A DNA stretch of 64,000 nucleotides, taken from positions 85,693,536-85,757,535 of the forward strand of contig OX328126.1 in assembly GCA_946811695.1 (NCBI GenBank), written 5' to 3'. Position 1 is the stretch's first letter. Each line of letters begins with the position of its first letter. Below, in pieces: positions 1 to 12,688 of the stretch. The notes beneath the pieces were generated by a model. It was not told the origin of the DNA. It made no database searches and saw nothing but the letters and a program-made list of their open reading frames with translations. This DNA comes from Gonocerus acuteangulatus. Its lineage: Eukaryota; Arthropoda; Insecta; Hemiptera; Coreidae. Made by a program: the position numbers and the translations under genes.

Positions 1-113
1 TGTTTTTATTTTATTTATTTAGGATATTTTAAGCAAATTGTTCTGGAAAGCAGTCTACACTACCCAAATTCTGAGGAAAGTGCTTAGTTATGAAGCTCCT
101 GCGTGACGGACTT
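1..113 (+). mobile_element. Family A (Helentron-like) 3' end fragment
   Basis: This is the last ~110 bp of a family A element entering from outside the window. It holds the subterminal inverted repeat GAGGAAAGTGCT at 73-84, then the tail GAAGCTCCTGCGTGACGG and the end CGGACTT followed by a T run. The same tail closes the full copies at 7707-8794 and 32577-33857. One stem base of the tail hairpin (GCAG) has changed to GAAG. Confidence 0.75.
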
Positions 114-700
114 TTTATGGGTTCAAATTCTTTCATCATTAATTAAAAATGATATCCAAGATTGTTTATGTACATGAAAAAAAATTTAAATGGGGGGGGG
201 GGAGTGAATTCCCCGTGTCCAGTGAACGGGATGCTGATTTAAAGATAATTTTTTGAGCGAGCTTCGATTGGTCCATTTTTAATTCTAAAGTTTTTTTGGT
301 CCTCCTTCAATACATTTCAAAATATATTTATTTTTAACAAGAAAGTATGAAAAAAAAAATTAAATAGGGTTAAAATGAACATTTCAGAAAATTAAACTTT
401 AAAGTCGTTTTCTCAAAAAAATTTCAAACCGGGCGATACTCTGGCGTCTTCAATTTTTGCTCGATCATCTTCAAATTTTAACTGCAGCTTTCTAATGATA
501 TTTGCTGGTAAAGTACGTAGGAGTTTTTCGATTTTATGACCGATTTTCGACGGATTTTTTAATAGACAATTAATAATTGTTCACCAATGTCTAAAACAGT
601 AGTATTTCGTAAAAATCCTACGAAATTTACTACATTTAACCTTCTTCTTTCGAAATATATTTACTTTTTCGTTCTAGATTAAAAGTTGCAGCGTGCTGAC
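113..700. repeat. Dispersed non-coding repeat, copy 1
   Basis: This stretch is closely similar in the same order to 15605-16160: a shared CTCCTTCAATACATTT block, a TACTCTGGCGTCT block and a TTTTAACTGCAGCTT block. I see no open frame or terminal repeats in it. It is probably an old non-coding element whose ends cannot be placed from two copies. Confidence 0.6.
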
Positions 701-766
701 TATCACTCGTCAGACACACCGACAACATTTTTTTTTTCTTGGAGAATTGAAACATATTTATTTTTT

Positions 767-927
767 AGCGAGGTTCCTCCCTCCCTTCATAGGGAGGGAC
801 TCCGCTTATAAGGTTGATCTCATGAAACAATCCGGAAGTGCCGAATAGAAAATTTCGCGTTTCAGAACCCCTAGAGACCGAAAATAACGGTGCTTCAAAT
901 TTGTATATATATATATATGTACATATT
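767..927 (+). mobile_element. Family B 5' end fragment
   Basis: This starts at AGCGAGGTTCC and carries the family B 5' palindrome, the conserved CAATCCGGAAGTGCC block and a short (AT)n. It breaks off in the AT tract, where a second, complete B copy begins at 928. The two 5' ends are therefore in direct tandem, as if a truncated copy or a 5'-end duplication sits at the front of the full element. Confidence 0.7.
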
Positions 928-1061
928 AGCGCGGTTCCTCCCTCCCTTCATAGGGAGGAACCCCGCTTATAAGGTTCATCCCATGAAACAATCCGGAAGT
1001 GCCGACTTAAAAATTTCGCGTTTCAGAACCCCTAGAGACCGAAAATAACGGTAGTCAAATT

Positions 1062-1114
<53 letters not shown>

Positions 1115-2028
1115 CTGTTCGCTCATTTCTGGCTTCCCTAATGGTCCGATTTTGATGAAATTCGGTACAAAAATCCGTCGTCCAATTTGAAAGGTCAAGT
1201 TCGTTAACCAGCAGGGGCGAAATTCGCCCAAAAAAAATCGTAACGCTTACGTTTTTGAGTTCATATGCTTGTAAGTACTCGTTTTATAGGCTTCTTGGCC
1301 TAGGAAAACGAATGAAACCATTTTTAAGGCTATAGCTTTAACCGTTTCTGAGAAAATCGGAAAAAAGGTTTGTAAATCAAGTTTTTGGTTTGGTTACTTA
1401 GAATCATGGGATTCAGTTAAAACATTTTTTGCCTGTTTGAATTTCATCAAAACTAACATGTTAAAGTTTTGGTTACGTTTGGAGTTAAGGAAGGGTTAGA
1501 ATAAAATATTTTATGAACAGACATGAAAAGTTTTGGTAACTTTGTATACTTTCCTTAATATCTCGAAAAAGGTTGAGAATCTTGGTAAACGTAAGGTTAC
1601 CATTAGAAAGCTTACTAAATGCTCTACAAAAATGGTTCTGATAAAAGTTTTGATTAGGCGATGTCAATCGGAGAAATAAGTGCTTAAAACTTTAAAGTAA
1701 TTGATTTCGCTTATTCGAACTGTTCTTTTTGTCTGTTTTTATTCCTTGTTATTTTTTAATTGCTTATAGTTGGATAATGTATTTGACAATAAAACTGGTT
1801 AAGTAAAATAACAAAAACAATTTATTGTTAGAAATATAGAGTTCCAAGATTCCAAGACCTTGTAACTAGCGGGACCGTTTCTAGTGTTAGCCGACCCTTC
1901 GAGGTAAGATCGTAAATCAAGACTGGTGGAACCAAAATAATAACTACTTCTATTTTAATCTTTCCAAATTAGACTAGGGATAAGAACGGAACCGCGCTAA
2001 GATGCTGCAGTTCTTGCGAGTCGGACTT
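928..2028 (+). mobile_element. Family B Helentron-like element, full length
   Basis: A complete copy of about 1.1 kb. It begins AGCGCGGTTCC, with a foldback GTTCCTCCC/GGGAGGAAC right after it. It continues with the CAATCCGGAAGTGCC block, an (AT)n tract at about 1067-1110 and a non-coding body. Near the 3' end is GGAACCGCGCT, the exact inverse of the 5' terminus, followed by about 30 bp with the hairpin region and the end GTCGGACTT. The 11-bp inverted repeat is terminal at the 5' end and subterminal at the 3' end. There is no coding capacity, so mobilisation must be in trans. The plan matches described Helentron-associated elements; the assignment is structural inference. Confidence 0.75.
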
Positions 2029-2184
2029 TTATTCTTTAACATCCCGTATCAAACGTTTGATATAAAGAATTAAAAAATATTGATATTGTTTATTTGTTAT
2101 TTATAAATTTAAGAAAACTACATTATGAGGTAGTATACCTTATCTATTACCCTTTAAGTCGTTTCCACCCGTTTTACTGTAGGA

Positions 2185-3186
2185 TAGTGTTGTTAAAAGC
2201 GAGTCCTGACTAGAGGCTTCAGGCCTGAACCTTGAACCTAGCCTCTACAGCCCGAACTCTGAGGGCTGGATGAAGGCTCGGGAGTGAGGCTCCATCCTAA
2301 CCTTATCAAGCCCTGAAGGTTCGGCAAGGTTCTCCCTTCAGCCTTGAAGGCATTGAGTTAGTAGATAGTGGAGGGAGTGTTATCAATCTTCCAATGCTAA
2401 AAAAGTGTAGGTCTGAAATCGGCCATGCCAGTGTGACAAAAGTACCAGTAGTGACGCGCGAAAATTTGAATCTGAATATGATCGTAAACAAACAATGAAT
2501 TTGAACGAATATATATATCATATTCTTATTGATTTACATTTATACACATATATAAATGTCAATTTATACGAATACGACACATAACTTCGTTTTATTTCAT
2601 TGTTTGTTTACAATAATATTCAAAAATTCACCTTTTCGCGCGCTTTTTGTCACACTGGCATGGCCGATTTTAGGCTTCAACTTTTATCGTTTAGACTCCC
2701 TCCCCTCCCTTCTAACTCAATGCTTGAAGGCTAGGCCTTGGAGCCCTGGGAAGGTAGAGCTTCGGCAAGCACGGTTATAGTAGTAGTACGACAGTGTTGC
2801 CATTTAACGTCTCACAGAAGAGTTTATTTTTTAGAAAAAGTTACTATTTTTACCCAATTAGTGATCCATATAATTAGTTTATCAATGAAATGGTGAATTT
2901 AATTGCCGGCGAATAATTTCAATGTGGCGGAAAGAATTTAGGACGAATCTACTAAAGTATGTTTCATGAAACAGCTGTTTGCCCACCACCCGCAATTTTG
3001 GAAACGAAAAGTAAAAGGCTTCAAAGCATGCACCTTCTCCCGAGGCGAACCTTCAAGGCTCGCGCCTTCTACCAAGCCGAGCCTTCAAGGCTCGCGCCTT
3101 CTATCGAGCCCTGTCCAAGCTCTGAGAGCTCGAGCTTTTAGGAGTCGCGCCTTCTAGCTTTAAAGGCGCGCTCTTTTACAACACTA
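2185..3186. mobile_element. hAT-type non-autonomous transposon with 8-bp TSD
   Basis: The element is flanked by a perfect 8-bp duplication, CTGTAGGA at 2177-2184 and 3187-3194. Its ends are inverted repeats: TAGTGTTGTTAAAAG on the left, CTTTTACAACACTA on the right. An 8-bp duplication with a YARNG-type terminus is the hAT signature. The interior is strongly palindromic: arms around 2400-2500 and 2600-2690 (both with TGGCATGGCCGA or its inverse) fold back, and short GC-rich direct repeats such as TTCAAGGCTCGCGCC recur at 3052-3105. No transposase frame is present. Confidence 0.85.
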
Positions 3187-3194
3187 CTGTAGGA

Positions 3195-3792
3195 GCTAGA
3201 TTAAAGGAGAGAGGTGTTCCTATTCTATCAGTTGTGTGATTGATATCTCAATGAGGAGAAGAGATATCATGGAAGAAAGCTGTCGAGCAGGCCAAGGACC
3301 GCCGCATGCGTCTGTCAAGCCTTTAAAGGAAGACGTGCTACTTGCAAGAGCTGCGTAAAATAGGCACATTCCACAGAAAGATGGTTAGTACGTCCTACAT
3401 TCCTACACTATCTGCTTAAATTAAACTAAATATGTCGAAAATAAACATGAACACTTTTGCTCTTTTAAATTCGTAACAAACAGCTCACAAAATTATTAAT
3501 GAATTGATTATTTTTTTAAAATAATATTTTTCTCGAGTAAAGCCGCAAATTTTAATGGACCGATTTTTTAAATGTATTTATTTATTTGTTTTACCTCTAC
3601 ACTGTAGGTTCATTGGCAACTGAATTGTAAGAAAATAAATATAACATATATGATAATATAGTAAAAATGAACACATTAATGAAAAGTATAAAACTGATGT
3701 AAGAATAAATAAAAATAATAGCATATTAATAACTTACAATAAAAATTCAAATGTAAAAAGAATTAAGAAATATTGATAATAACAAATATATA
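3195..3792. other. No gene seen
   Basis: AT-rich DNA without a supported gene. A short stretch at 3265-3400 is less AT-rich and may be a remnant of a retroelement, but its translation is too short to name. Confidence 0.4.
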
Positions 3793-4673
3793 CAGGGTGG
3801 CCCAGATAAACGGGCCAGAAGAGAAATAACTACTAAACGGTTTGAGATATCAACATTTTTCAAAGGGGCAAAGTTGTAGTTCTTGTCGAGATCTATAAAA
3901 TGGTACCCTTGGAAATGAGAAAATAACACTTTTAAGGGCTCAAATAGAACCTTGAAAAGCAGGGGTAACTCTTTACCCATATTTTGCATTATATTTTTAA
4001 AATTTACTAAAAAAAAAAAAAAAATAAAAAAAAAAAAAAAACAAGGAAAAATTGAGCAAACGAGGTTTCGATGCGTCACGCAGTTCTCGGTAAAAATACG
4101 TTTTCATTTGCATGTATTCCTCATCTGAAATAAAAAAAAAGGCACTTTAATTTATTTAAATAGTATTTTTGTTAAGGGAGAGGCAATTCAGCATAGAAGA
4201 ATTTGTTCAGTACCCAACAAAACGATTCCCATTAGTGTAAACTAAAAAAGAAAATACCTAAAAATTGGAGCTTTAGACATAAGAGTTGCCAAAATTACAG
4301 ATCACAAAAAATAAATGATTTTTTTTTGCAATAAATACAATTTTTAATTTGTAGTATTTTTAAAATACTATTTAAATACATTCAAGTGCCTTTTTATTAA
4401 TTTCAGAAGAGAAAGACGCATCGAAACCCCGTTTGCCCGGCTCTTCCTTGTTTTGTTAGTACATTTTAAAAATATAATGCAAAATATGGGTAAAGAGGAA
4501 ACCCTTCCCTTCAAAGGCCTATTTGAGCCCTTAGATGTGTTATTTTCTCATTCCCTTGGGTACCATTTTATAGATCTCGACGAGAACTACAACTTTGCCC
4601 CTTTGAAAAATGTTGATATCTCAAAATGTTTAGTAGTTATTTCTCCTATGGCCCGCTTATCTAGGCCACCCTG
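3793..4673. mobile_element. Long foldback MITE flanked by TA
   Basis: The 881-bp element has very long inverted arms. The left arm runs from CAGGGTGGCCCAG at 3793 to about 4170, and the right arm from about 4350 to GGCCACCCTG at 4673. TA dinucleotides lie on both sides (3791-3792, 4674-4675), which fits a Tc1/mariner-type target. The arms have diverged enough to carry substitutions and a poly(A) tract, so the insertion is not recent. The 110-aa and 88-aa frames in the arms mirror each other and are not genes. Confidence 0.75.
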
Positions 4674-5449
4674 TATAATAATAATTTTAATGGATTCAAG
4701 TTTTTTTTGTTTAATATAAAAATTGTAATTTCGAATATTTGACTGTTCTTCTTGAAAAATCGACAAGTATTTTTATGTCTCCTTCTTTGTACCAAAGAAT
4801 TTCTGTAATAGAAGATCACTGATTTTCTCAAGGAAGTGTAGTTTCTGCATGAGATTAAGACTTTATTTTTTCAAGATTTTTTTTTTTTTTTTTTGCAACA
4901 TCACATATTCCTAATTATTTGAGCATGACATACTTGTATACCGAGTTTCTTTTCAAGGAAGTAAAAATATCGGAAATACGGGCTAATTTCGTAATAAACC
5001 TTAAACTTCATGAAAAATATTTACACTACTGAGGTTGTATTAGTTTCCATAATGCACCCTTTTCATTAGTTCCATCAGCTTCTTTTGGTGCAAGTAAAAA
5101 TGTTTATGTCCACATGTGGCACATTTATATTAGTTTATTACTAGGCCATAAATCGTTATTTCTAATGGAATTATTTATTTATTTTAAATACGCTGAAAAA
5201 TGAACAAACAAATTGAAGGCCTAAAGTCCCAAGCTCTTGGAATTTCGTGATTGCAGCGGCTTTTTGGCGCCCGACCAAAACCCATATTATATACCCATCC
5301 TTCCATCAAATATTTACAATAAACTATTCCTATAGCTAGTTTTCATTTAAATTTCATTTTATATGTGAAGTTGAAGGATTCTGGCACTAAAGTTTGGATC
5401 ATCTCATAAAAATCCTCTTATCTTATTATTTCGGTTTTATTTATTTATA
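4674..5449. other. No gene seen
   Basis: AT-rich DNA with a poly(T) tract at about 4878-4894 and no recognisable coding, RNA or repeat boundary. Confidence 0.4.
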
Positions 5450-5661
5450 TTGGGGTCTCCCGTGGTCTAATGGCTAGCGCCTTGGATTCATAAGCGGGAG
5501 ATGGTGGGTTCGATTCCCAACCTCCGGCAGGAATTTTATCATCCCACGGCTCGCTGGTAAAATTCCTCGCTGCACCCTGGATGTCGGCGCTAATGACCTA
5601 GATGTAGATGCGCCGATTATATTTGTCACGAATATATGGTGAAAGATATATGAAAGCGTGA
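5450..5661 (+). mobile_element. tRNA-derived SINE, family S1
   Basis: The head is tRNA-like: an A box TGGTCTAATGG at 5463-5473 and a B box GGTTCGATTCC at about 5508-5518, spaced as in a tRNA, with a CAT in the anticodon position. A conserved tail region follows (GCTGCACCCTGGATGTCGG, then a GATGCGCCG motif). The same head and body recur at 22979-23753, 54925-55050 and 57540-57605. This makes it a dispersed pol III retroposon rather than a tRNA gene; its acceptor stem does not close. Confidence 0.75.
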
Positions 5662-5891
5662 CATGGGCGTATATATGGGGGCTGAGAGAACTGCAGTCTC
5701 CCAAACTTTTTATTTAATCGGTAAAAATTTGTCATAAAACCCTTAAAAACAAATTAAATAAGATCACTTAGTTCTGAAATTTTTTTGGGGGTGTTGGCTA
5801 ACTATTCCAAGTTCTAAATTGTTAGTATTCCAAACCCCAGAAATGCTTCTTATCCCCCCCCCCGCGCAATTACTGTCGATATACGCCCCTG
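5662..5891. mobile_element. Small MITE with CATGGGYGTATA termini, copy 1
   Basis: It starts CATGGGCGTATATA and ends TATACGCCCCTG, nearly inverse sequences. The body matches the element at 22193-22449, including the shared AAAACCCTTAAAAA motif and runs of C near the right end. It lies directly downstream of the S1 SINE. The flanking duplication is not clean here. Confidence 0.65.
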
Positions 5892-6178
5892 ACGTGAGGA
5901 CGGGAAAAGTTGGGAGTCGCTTTTGTTCGTCTTTAGTGGCTATGAAATTAATTTTTTTTTTCTTTTTTTTAAATTATTTTTAGTCTTTCTTTCCATTTTG
6001 TGAAAAATATCATTAATTTTTTATTGCTTTAAAATACACAGCTCCAATTTTACTATACATATTTTTTTCTCTTAATGTTTTTGTATTTCTTCTAACACTC
6101 AATATTTTATTATTTTGCGCGACACAAGGACAATAAAAACACTCAAACCGAAAATTAGTTTTCATCTACTTTTCTTGT

Positions 6179-6497
6179 CAAAGGTTACGTATATCACCTT
6201 GAAAATGGCTTCATTCGTTTTCTAGCGTTAAAGAAACTATAAAAAGGAAACCTGCAAACTCATTAACGCGAAAACTTAGACGCTAATTTCGCTCTAAACA
6301 CAATGTTCCGGTAAACCGATTCTGCTGGTTAACGAAATTGATGGATTTTTGTCCCATATTTAATCAAAATGTTTATTTTCGTTATCTATGAGTTCTGAAA
6401 CGTGAAATTTTTTAGTCTGACCTTCAAAATTATACCAGGTTGCCCTCACCTGGTATAAGCTGGTTTCCTTCCTACGGACGGAGGGAGGAACACCGTT
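6179..6497 (-). mobile_element. Family B 5' half, degraded
   Basis: Read on the minus strand this is the 5' part of a B copy. It keeps the diverged terminal palindrome, GAACTCATAGATAACG in place of the usual block after the terminal module, and the conserved body that contains TGGTTTACCGGAAC. The (AT)n tract is lost and the 3' tail is absent. Confidence 0.55.
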
Positions 6498-7261
6498 ATA
6501 AAAATAACAATGACCACGGAAAATTAACTATCAACATCATTAATCTATAACTAGGGGAAAAATCATTCCATTAACACTTTCGCTGTGGGTATCCTTCCAG
6601 AAGGACACTAGCGATCGTACCCGCTTACGAATGTCCCTTCCGAAGGACACTCCTCAAATCTTTTTACTACTACATTTTCACATTAATAAACTGAATTAAC
6701 CAACTGAAGAGTGACCACATTTGAAATGAGTGAAATCAACATTATCACCGATACGGTGTGACAATGGTTGGCTAGTTCCAGTTGTGTATAAGTGGGACTG
6801 GAGAAAGTGGGCCTCCAGCATCACTCCCTCTCTAACCACTGTTTATTTATAGGACCCTCTGCCTAGTTGTATGGATGTAAGCCACTGGGCTTCTGGGGGA
6901 TGTCCGTGGGAACTACAGAACCAACCTCCCCCGCTGATTTTGTCATAGTATCATCCAATTCACAGTAATAAAGGGAGGAATAGGAAAGTTCAGTTGCAAT
7001 TTGTGATATTTATTAAACTAGCTGATAACTAGTTTTTTTATTGCGTTAAATAATGTATCATCAAAATTAACGCTACTATATAATTTTGTACAGTTTATTA
7101 TAACACGTTTCTCGTCATACTATAAGTTATTCAATTGATAAGTAATCAAAGTATAATGTTTCTTGACACTGGGGCACGCCGGAGCAGTGTCAACAAACAG
7201 ATAACCTAGAGATAACCCGTTATCTAAGGGGGTTAATCCGAATCCGGGGTCCGTTTCCTTC
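6498..7261. other. No gene seen; two repeated TCC-AAGGACACT motifs
   Basis: No open frame. Two short related palindromes, TCCTTCCAGAAGGACACT near 6590 and CCCTTCCGAAGGACACT near 6637, lie about 45 bp apart. The stretch at 6770-6990 is less AT-rich, with a TTTATTTATAGG box and an AATAAA, and could be an old LTR; I cannot define its ends. Confidence 0.3.
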
Positions 7262-7624
7262 CAGCACGCCTGGTTTAAGGGCATTTGAATGTCAAATTTC
7301 GTATGAAGTCGTTAAAGAAGAAATAACTAGAGCTTCCATGGTTTTGAGGGTCGCTGAATTCGTGTCCGAAAACCGTTTCACCCCATAGGCGCAAAATCAA
7401 GGTCACTTCAAGGACAAATATGTTTATTTTGCAGAAAAAAAAAATGAATCTGCAGTCAAAATCATTTTTGCAAAATAAACATATTTGTCCTTGATTTTGC
7501 GCCGATGGGGTAAAACACTTTTGCTATTCGAATTTAGCGACTCTCAAAACCATGGAAGCTCTAGTAATTTCTTCTTTAACGACTTCATACGTAATTTGAC
7601 CTTTTAATGCTCTTAAATCTGACA
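7262..7624. mobile_element. Foldback MITE, near-perfect hairpin
   Basis: Two arms of about 165 bp (7265-7432 and 7463-7620) are inverse complements around a short A-rich and CTGCAG-bearing loop. Shared blocks include AGAGCTTCCATGG and its inverse, and AAATATGTTTATTTTGC and its inverse. There is no coding capacity. A transcript across it would fold into one long hairpin. Confidence 0.8.
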
Positions 7625-7706
7625 TGCTGTAGTGAAACGGATTCTGATTCAGCCTGTCGAAATACATAGTAATACATTTATGGTGTCTTTGGAAAATACC
7701 ATTTTT

Positions 7707-7836
7707 AGCACTTTCCTCCGAAGGAAAGTAGCTATTGAGGTTGGACTCATGACGGAATTTTTGAAAAATTTCTTCAAATCTTTATCGATCCTACCTAGTA
7801 GACAGCGAAAATGACCCCCGTTAAAATTTATATATA

Positions 7837-7899
<63 letters not shown>

Positions 7900-8794
7900 C
7901 TGTTAACACGATAGCGGCCAGAGTTTTTGTTTTTTCGTCACGAATCTTGGTATATAGCATTCAATTAGCAAACGATTGAACGAGTTCGTTAACCACCAAA
8001 ATCGGTCCACCGGAAGGGGGGGTTTACCACGAACCCAAAACACTAATTTGACCATGCCAGCCGTAGTTTTCGTTATATTTCAACGAAACTTGGTATTCGT
8101 AGTGGTAATATAGAGAGGAAAGTGAGATATAAAAATGAACTAAATCGGTTCATAAGGAGGGGGGGTATACTCCGGACCGACAATACCAATTCGCCACTAC
8201 CAGCCGTGATTTTTGGTATATTTCGACGAAACTCGGTATTCGTAGTGGTAACCTACAGGTAAATATGTGTTGTAAAAATAAACTAAATCGGTTCTTTAGG
8301 AGGGGGGGTTTACTCCGGACCCAAATTACTAATATACTCATACTGGTCGTAATTTCTGCTTTATTGTAACGAAACGCGGTATACGTCGTGGGTAACTCAT
8401 GAGAAAGAAGTGTTGTAAAAATGAGCTGAATCGGTCAATCGGAAAGGGGGGTTTACTTTGTAATATATTTCAATAGAAAAGGCAGCTAGACGTAGGTTCA
8501 CAAAGGCGCCGCAAGGAGCGCTAGAGGGACTGTATCCGGTTCCTGCGTTAGATCAAAATACGATAATATGAGGTTTTTTGTATTTATTACGAAGTGTAAT
8601 AGGTACCATGTGTAAACATAACTCTGGAAGCAAATTATTAATTGATCAGTTACTCATTACAAATTTAAAAGAGAACTATTTTTTTTTAAATTTATTTATG
8701 TAGGAAATTTTAAGCAAATTGTTCTGGAAAGCAGTCTACACTACCCAAATTCTGAGGAAAGTGCTTAGTTACGCAGCTCCTGCATGACGGACTT
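7707..8794 (+). mobile_element. Family A Helentron-like element, full length
   Basis: A complete 1,088-bp copy. The 5' end AGCACTTTCCTC opens a perfect 8-bp-stem palindrome (ACTTTCCT / AGGAAAGT). An (AT)n tract follows at about 7829-7891, starting after GTTAAAATTTATATAT. The body contains diverged tandem units of roughly 140 bp, each with a G-run followed by TTTACTCCGGACC. The 3' region carries GAGGAAAGTGCT, the exact inverse of the 5' terminus, then TTACGCAGCTCCTGC and the end GACGGACTT. No frame encodes a helicase or Rep protein. Confidence 0.75.
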
Positions 8795-8803
8795 ATATAT
8801 ATA

Positions 8804-8856
<53 letters not shown>

Positions 8857-8975
8857 TTTAACTGGGGTCATTTTCGGTGTCTACTAGGTAGGATCGATAA
8901 TGATTTGAAGAAATTTTTCAAAAATTCCGTCATGAGTCCAACCTCAATAGCTACTTTCCTTCGGAGGAAAGTGCT
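8795..8975 (-). mobile_element. Inverted family A 5' segment joined through (AT)n
   Basis: Reading leftwards from 8975 this is the family A 5' end: the terminal palindrome, the TTGGACTCATGACGG block and the AATGACCCCAGTTAAAATTT block. It then enters an (AT)n tract that runs straight into the 3' end of the full copy at 7707-8794. The head-facing arrangement gives a unit with a family A 5' terminus at both outer ends. Confidence 0.7.
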
Positions 8976-9060
8976 AAAAAAGAAAAGAAAACACAAAATT
9001 ACTCCAACCACGTAATAGTCCATAGGTACGGGGTGCCATTGGCCATAGCAGTCGACGCAC

Positions 9061-9062
<2 letters not shown>

Positions 9063-9109
<47 letters not shown>
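9063..9109. repeat. Poly(A) tract
   Basis: About 47 uninterrupted A. I cannot attach it to a retroposon on either side. Confidence 0.85.
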
Positions 9110-9111
<2 letters not shown>

Positions 9112-9127
9112 TATGGAAAAAAGGGCT

Positions 9128-9208
9128 TACCTTGCAAAAGAGAAGATTTTTTTTTTTTTTAATTTGTATATATTAGTATGAATATCAAAAAACCAAGTTA
9201 TCCAACAT
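9128..9208. repeat. Left arm of large inverted repeat
   Basis: It matches the inverse complement of 13501-13586: shared AGAAGATTTTT, AATTTGTA, TATTAGTATGAATATC and CCAACATG / CAACATG blocks. The two arms lie immediately outside the PIF/Harbinger-like termini. Either the true element is longer than the coding transposon, or two related elements flank it. Confidence 0.65.
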
Positions 9209-9551
9209 GGCCGACCTCCGGAGAATTTTACACAACCGAAAAACAACAACAATTTATTACATTACACCTCACTCCCTCTCCTCCTCTCCCCCCCCCCCTC
9301 TCAAACCTTCTCTCCCTCTCTTCCACTCAGTTTGGTTGAAAATTGTCTATATTCAACAAGCTGTAGCGCGTTTGCTACTCATGCTACAATATAGTCACTT
9401 AGACAAAAGTTGTAGTAAATTTAGTGCTCTTTAAAATTTACATAAAAGAATTTACGCTAAAATCAAACATTTTTGAGATATTTTGAAATAACAAAAAAAT
9501 TAATACATTTTTGTGGGTTTTCGGCTGTCAAACGTTCTCCCGGGGTCGACC
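9209..9551. mobile_element. Small MITE with GGYCGACC termini
   Basis: A 343-bp segment present in the left arm but absent from the matching place in the right arm (13500/13501). It begins GGCCGACCTCCGGAGAA and ends TTCTCCCGGGGTCGACC, imperfect inverted repeats of about 17 bp. The missing counterpart supports a later insertion. A C-rich run at about 9287-9299 is inside it. Confidence 0.6.
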
Positions 9552-10059
9552 ATAGGTGGTGTGATTAAAACGGAGTTGATGCTACCTCTTCACTATTTTG
9601 AAGTTGTAACTACCTTTAGTGTGATTAAACCGGACCTAACTACCCCCTGTAGATATATCTCGGTTTTCCCGGAGAGGTAGTTACAACCTAGGTGTAGTTA
9701 CATCTTTGTTTTCTTGAAGTCTAAGGAGGAGAAGACTTCACTTTTGTCAGCTATTCTTCAAGATCAGGATTATTACTATATTTATTATTACTTTGGTTCA
9801 GGGACGTATGTAGGAAATAACTTTTGATTCACGAGGATTTTGGGGCTAGGGTTCAACAGAAAGGTCCCCCCGTACCTCCCCCCCTCCCTCCCTACCCGAG
9901 TACCTACCCCCTCCCCGTGACCCTACCGACACCCCCCACTACCATCCCTAATGGTTATTTTATACCCAAAAAAAATTATTTTTTCTGGACTAAGTGATAT
10001 TATTTAATTTATTTTTGCCGCATTATTACCGATTAAATCAAATTAAATTTCGGGGGGCT

Positions 10060-10308
10060 GCGGATATAGAACGTGTTTTTGTGTCACTGAAACAAAGGTT
10101 CCCAATTCTTGGCAATTGTGTAAATGTAGCACTTGAAAGAATGCCAAAACTATACTAAATGAGCTTTGCTGTACTGCATAGTATTGATAAAAATCTTAAA
10201 GACCCTTTACATTTTGAGGAAATTGACGACTTTGCAGACAGAGTTGCAACAAAAGTTCGTGGAGAAGAAAAGCGAAATAATGTTAGCCTTTTTATCTTCA
10301 AATTATGA
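10060..10308 (+). pseudogene. PIF/Harbinger (HARBI1-like) transposase C-terminal remnant
   Basis: An 82-codon reading with one in-frame TAA (codon 33, 10156-10158) resembles the C-terminal third of HARBI1-type DDE transposases. It shows the E-R-V-F-V-S-L-K-Q-R-F-P-I-L block (the family's 'E..FG.LK.RF..L' motif) and, after the stop, S-F-A-V-L-H-S-I (the family's 'aC.LHNi' motif). The upstream catalytic part is missing or unrecognisable. The protein would cut and join transposon ends together with a Myb-like partner; this copy is dead. The flanking TIRs and their spacing support the assignment. Confidence 0.7.
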
Positions 10309-10559
10309 GAATGCCTAACGCCTAATTAATTAGTATATTTGATTTAATATAATTTGTATATTAAATCAAGTTGTACATTACTCACTTTGTTTATTAAATC
10401 AATATAATGTTTTATATAAAAAATCTCGGTACTTACGTATTAGCGTCAAAGCTGGTTAAAGAGCCGGGTCTCAGAGAACTGGATCTATACTGTGTCAGAG
10501 ATCTGGATCAAGGAGTCAAATCAGATTTCGCCAATATGGCGACGGGATTATCAACGATT

Positions 10560-10693
10560 TAGGTTAACTAGAGTTTTGATATAATCTTTAGCTAGCGAAA
10601 ACGCGTAGCACTTATATTAATAGAATAATTGCTATGCGTTTCCGCTCGCTACGCTCGCTCAAGATTATATCTAAACTCTAGTCAATCCAACTC
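10560..10693. mobile_element. Short palindromic MITE, family M
   Basis: The ends GGTTAACTAGAGTTTTGATA and ATCTAAACTCTAGTCAATCC are imperfect inverse repeats. The centre carries GCTATGCGTTTCCGCTCGCT, a GC-rich block that recurs at 29435-29455 and 62577-62596. Those three places share no open frame, so this is a small mobile or foldback family. Confidence 0.6.
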
Positions 10694-10838
10694 GTTGATA
10701 ATATAGATCAAGGATGGGTTTTCGCTGGATAATGGACTGATAAACAATTTGGCATCGCTTCGAAAAAGTAGCTTTCATCCTAGCTATTCTGATGTCGCTA
10801 TCTCGCACAGAAACTGAAATCGCGTAACAAAAAAAAAA

Positions 10839-12253
<1,415 letters not shown>

Positions 12254-12688
12254 AAACAACAACAATTGCGTGGGTAAATAAAGCACAAATGAATTGCGTT
12301 AAAAAGACAAAGGGAACAAGATGGCTACTATAAACACAATAGATGATATTTCTGATAGTGCTTGACCAATAGAAATGCGTTATCCATGATCCAGATCTCT
12401 GATCGAGACCCGCCTCTTTAACCTGCTTTGACGCTAATAAGTAAGTACCAAAATCTCTAGCTAGAGATATCTTATGAGTTATTCTTTAATCTTCAGATGA
12501 CGATCACATTTTGCACAACTTAACTACTGCTAAACAACAAGAATGAATGCGTGCCTAGCAGAGAATGACAAGGAAGAGTACTAACGAAAACAGGAATTAA
12601 AACCTGTATGGATAGGAAAGGGTCGAGACGTTCCTACATGGAAGGTAGATGCTCCTACAGGGTAGTTGTATCTACCCCTAGTTGTAGC

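Noticed and set aside
5450..5525. Functional tRNA gene
   Set aside because: A and B boxes are good, but the acceptor stem does not pair and the sequence is repeated with a SINE body at several places.
6565..6660. piggyBac terminus at TTAACACTTTCGC
   Set aside because: Only one end is present; no inverse partner with TTAA was found within several kb.
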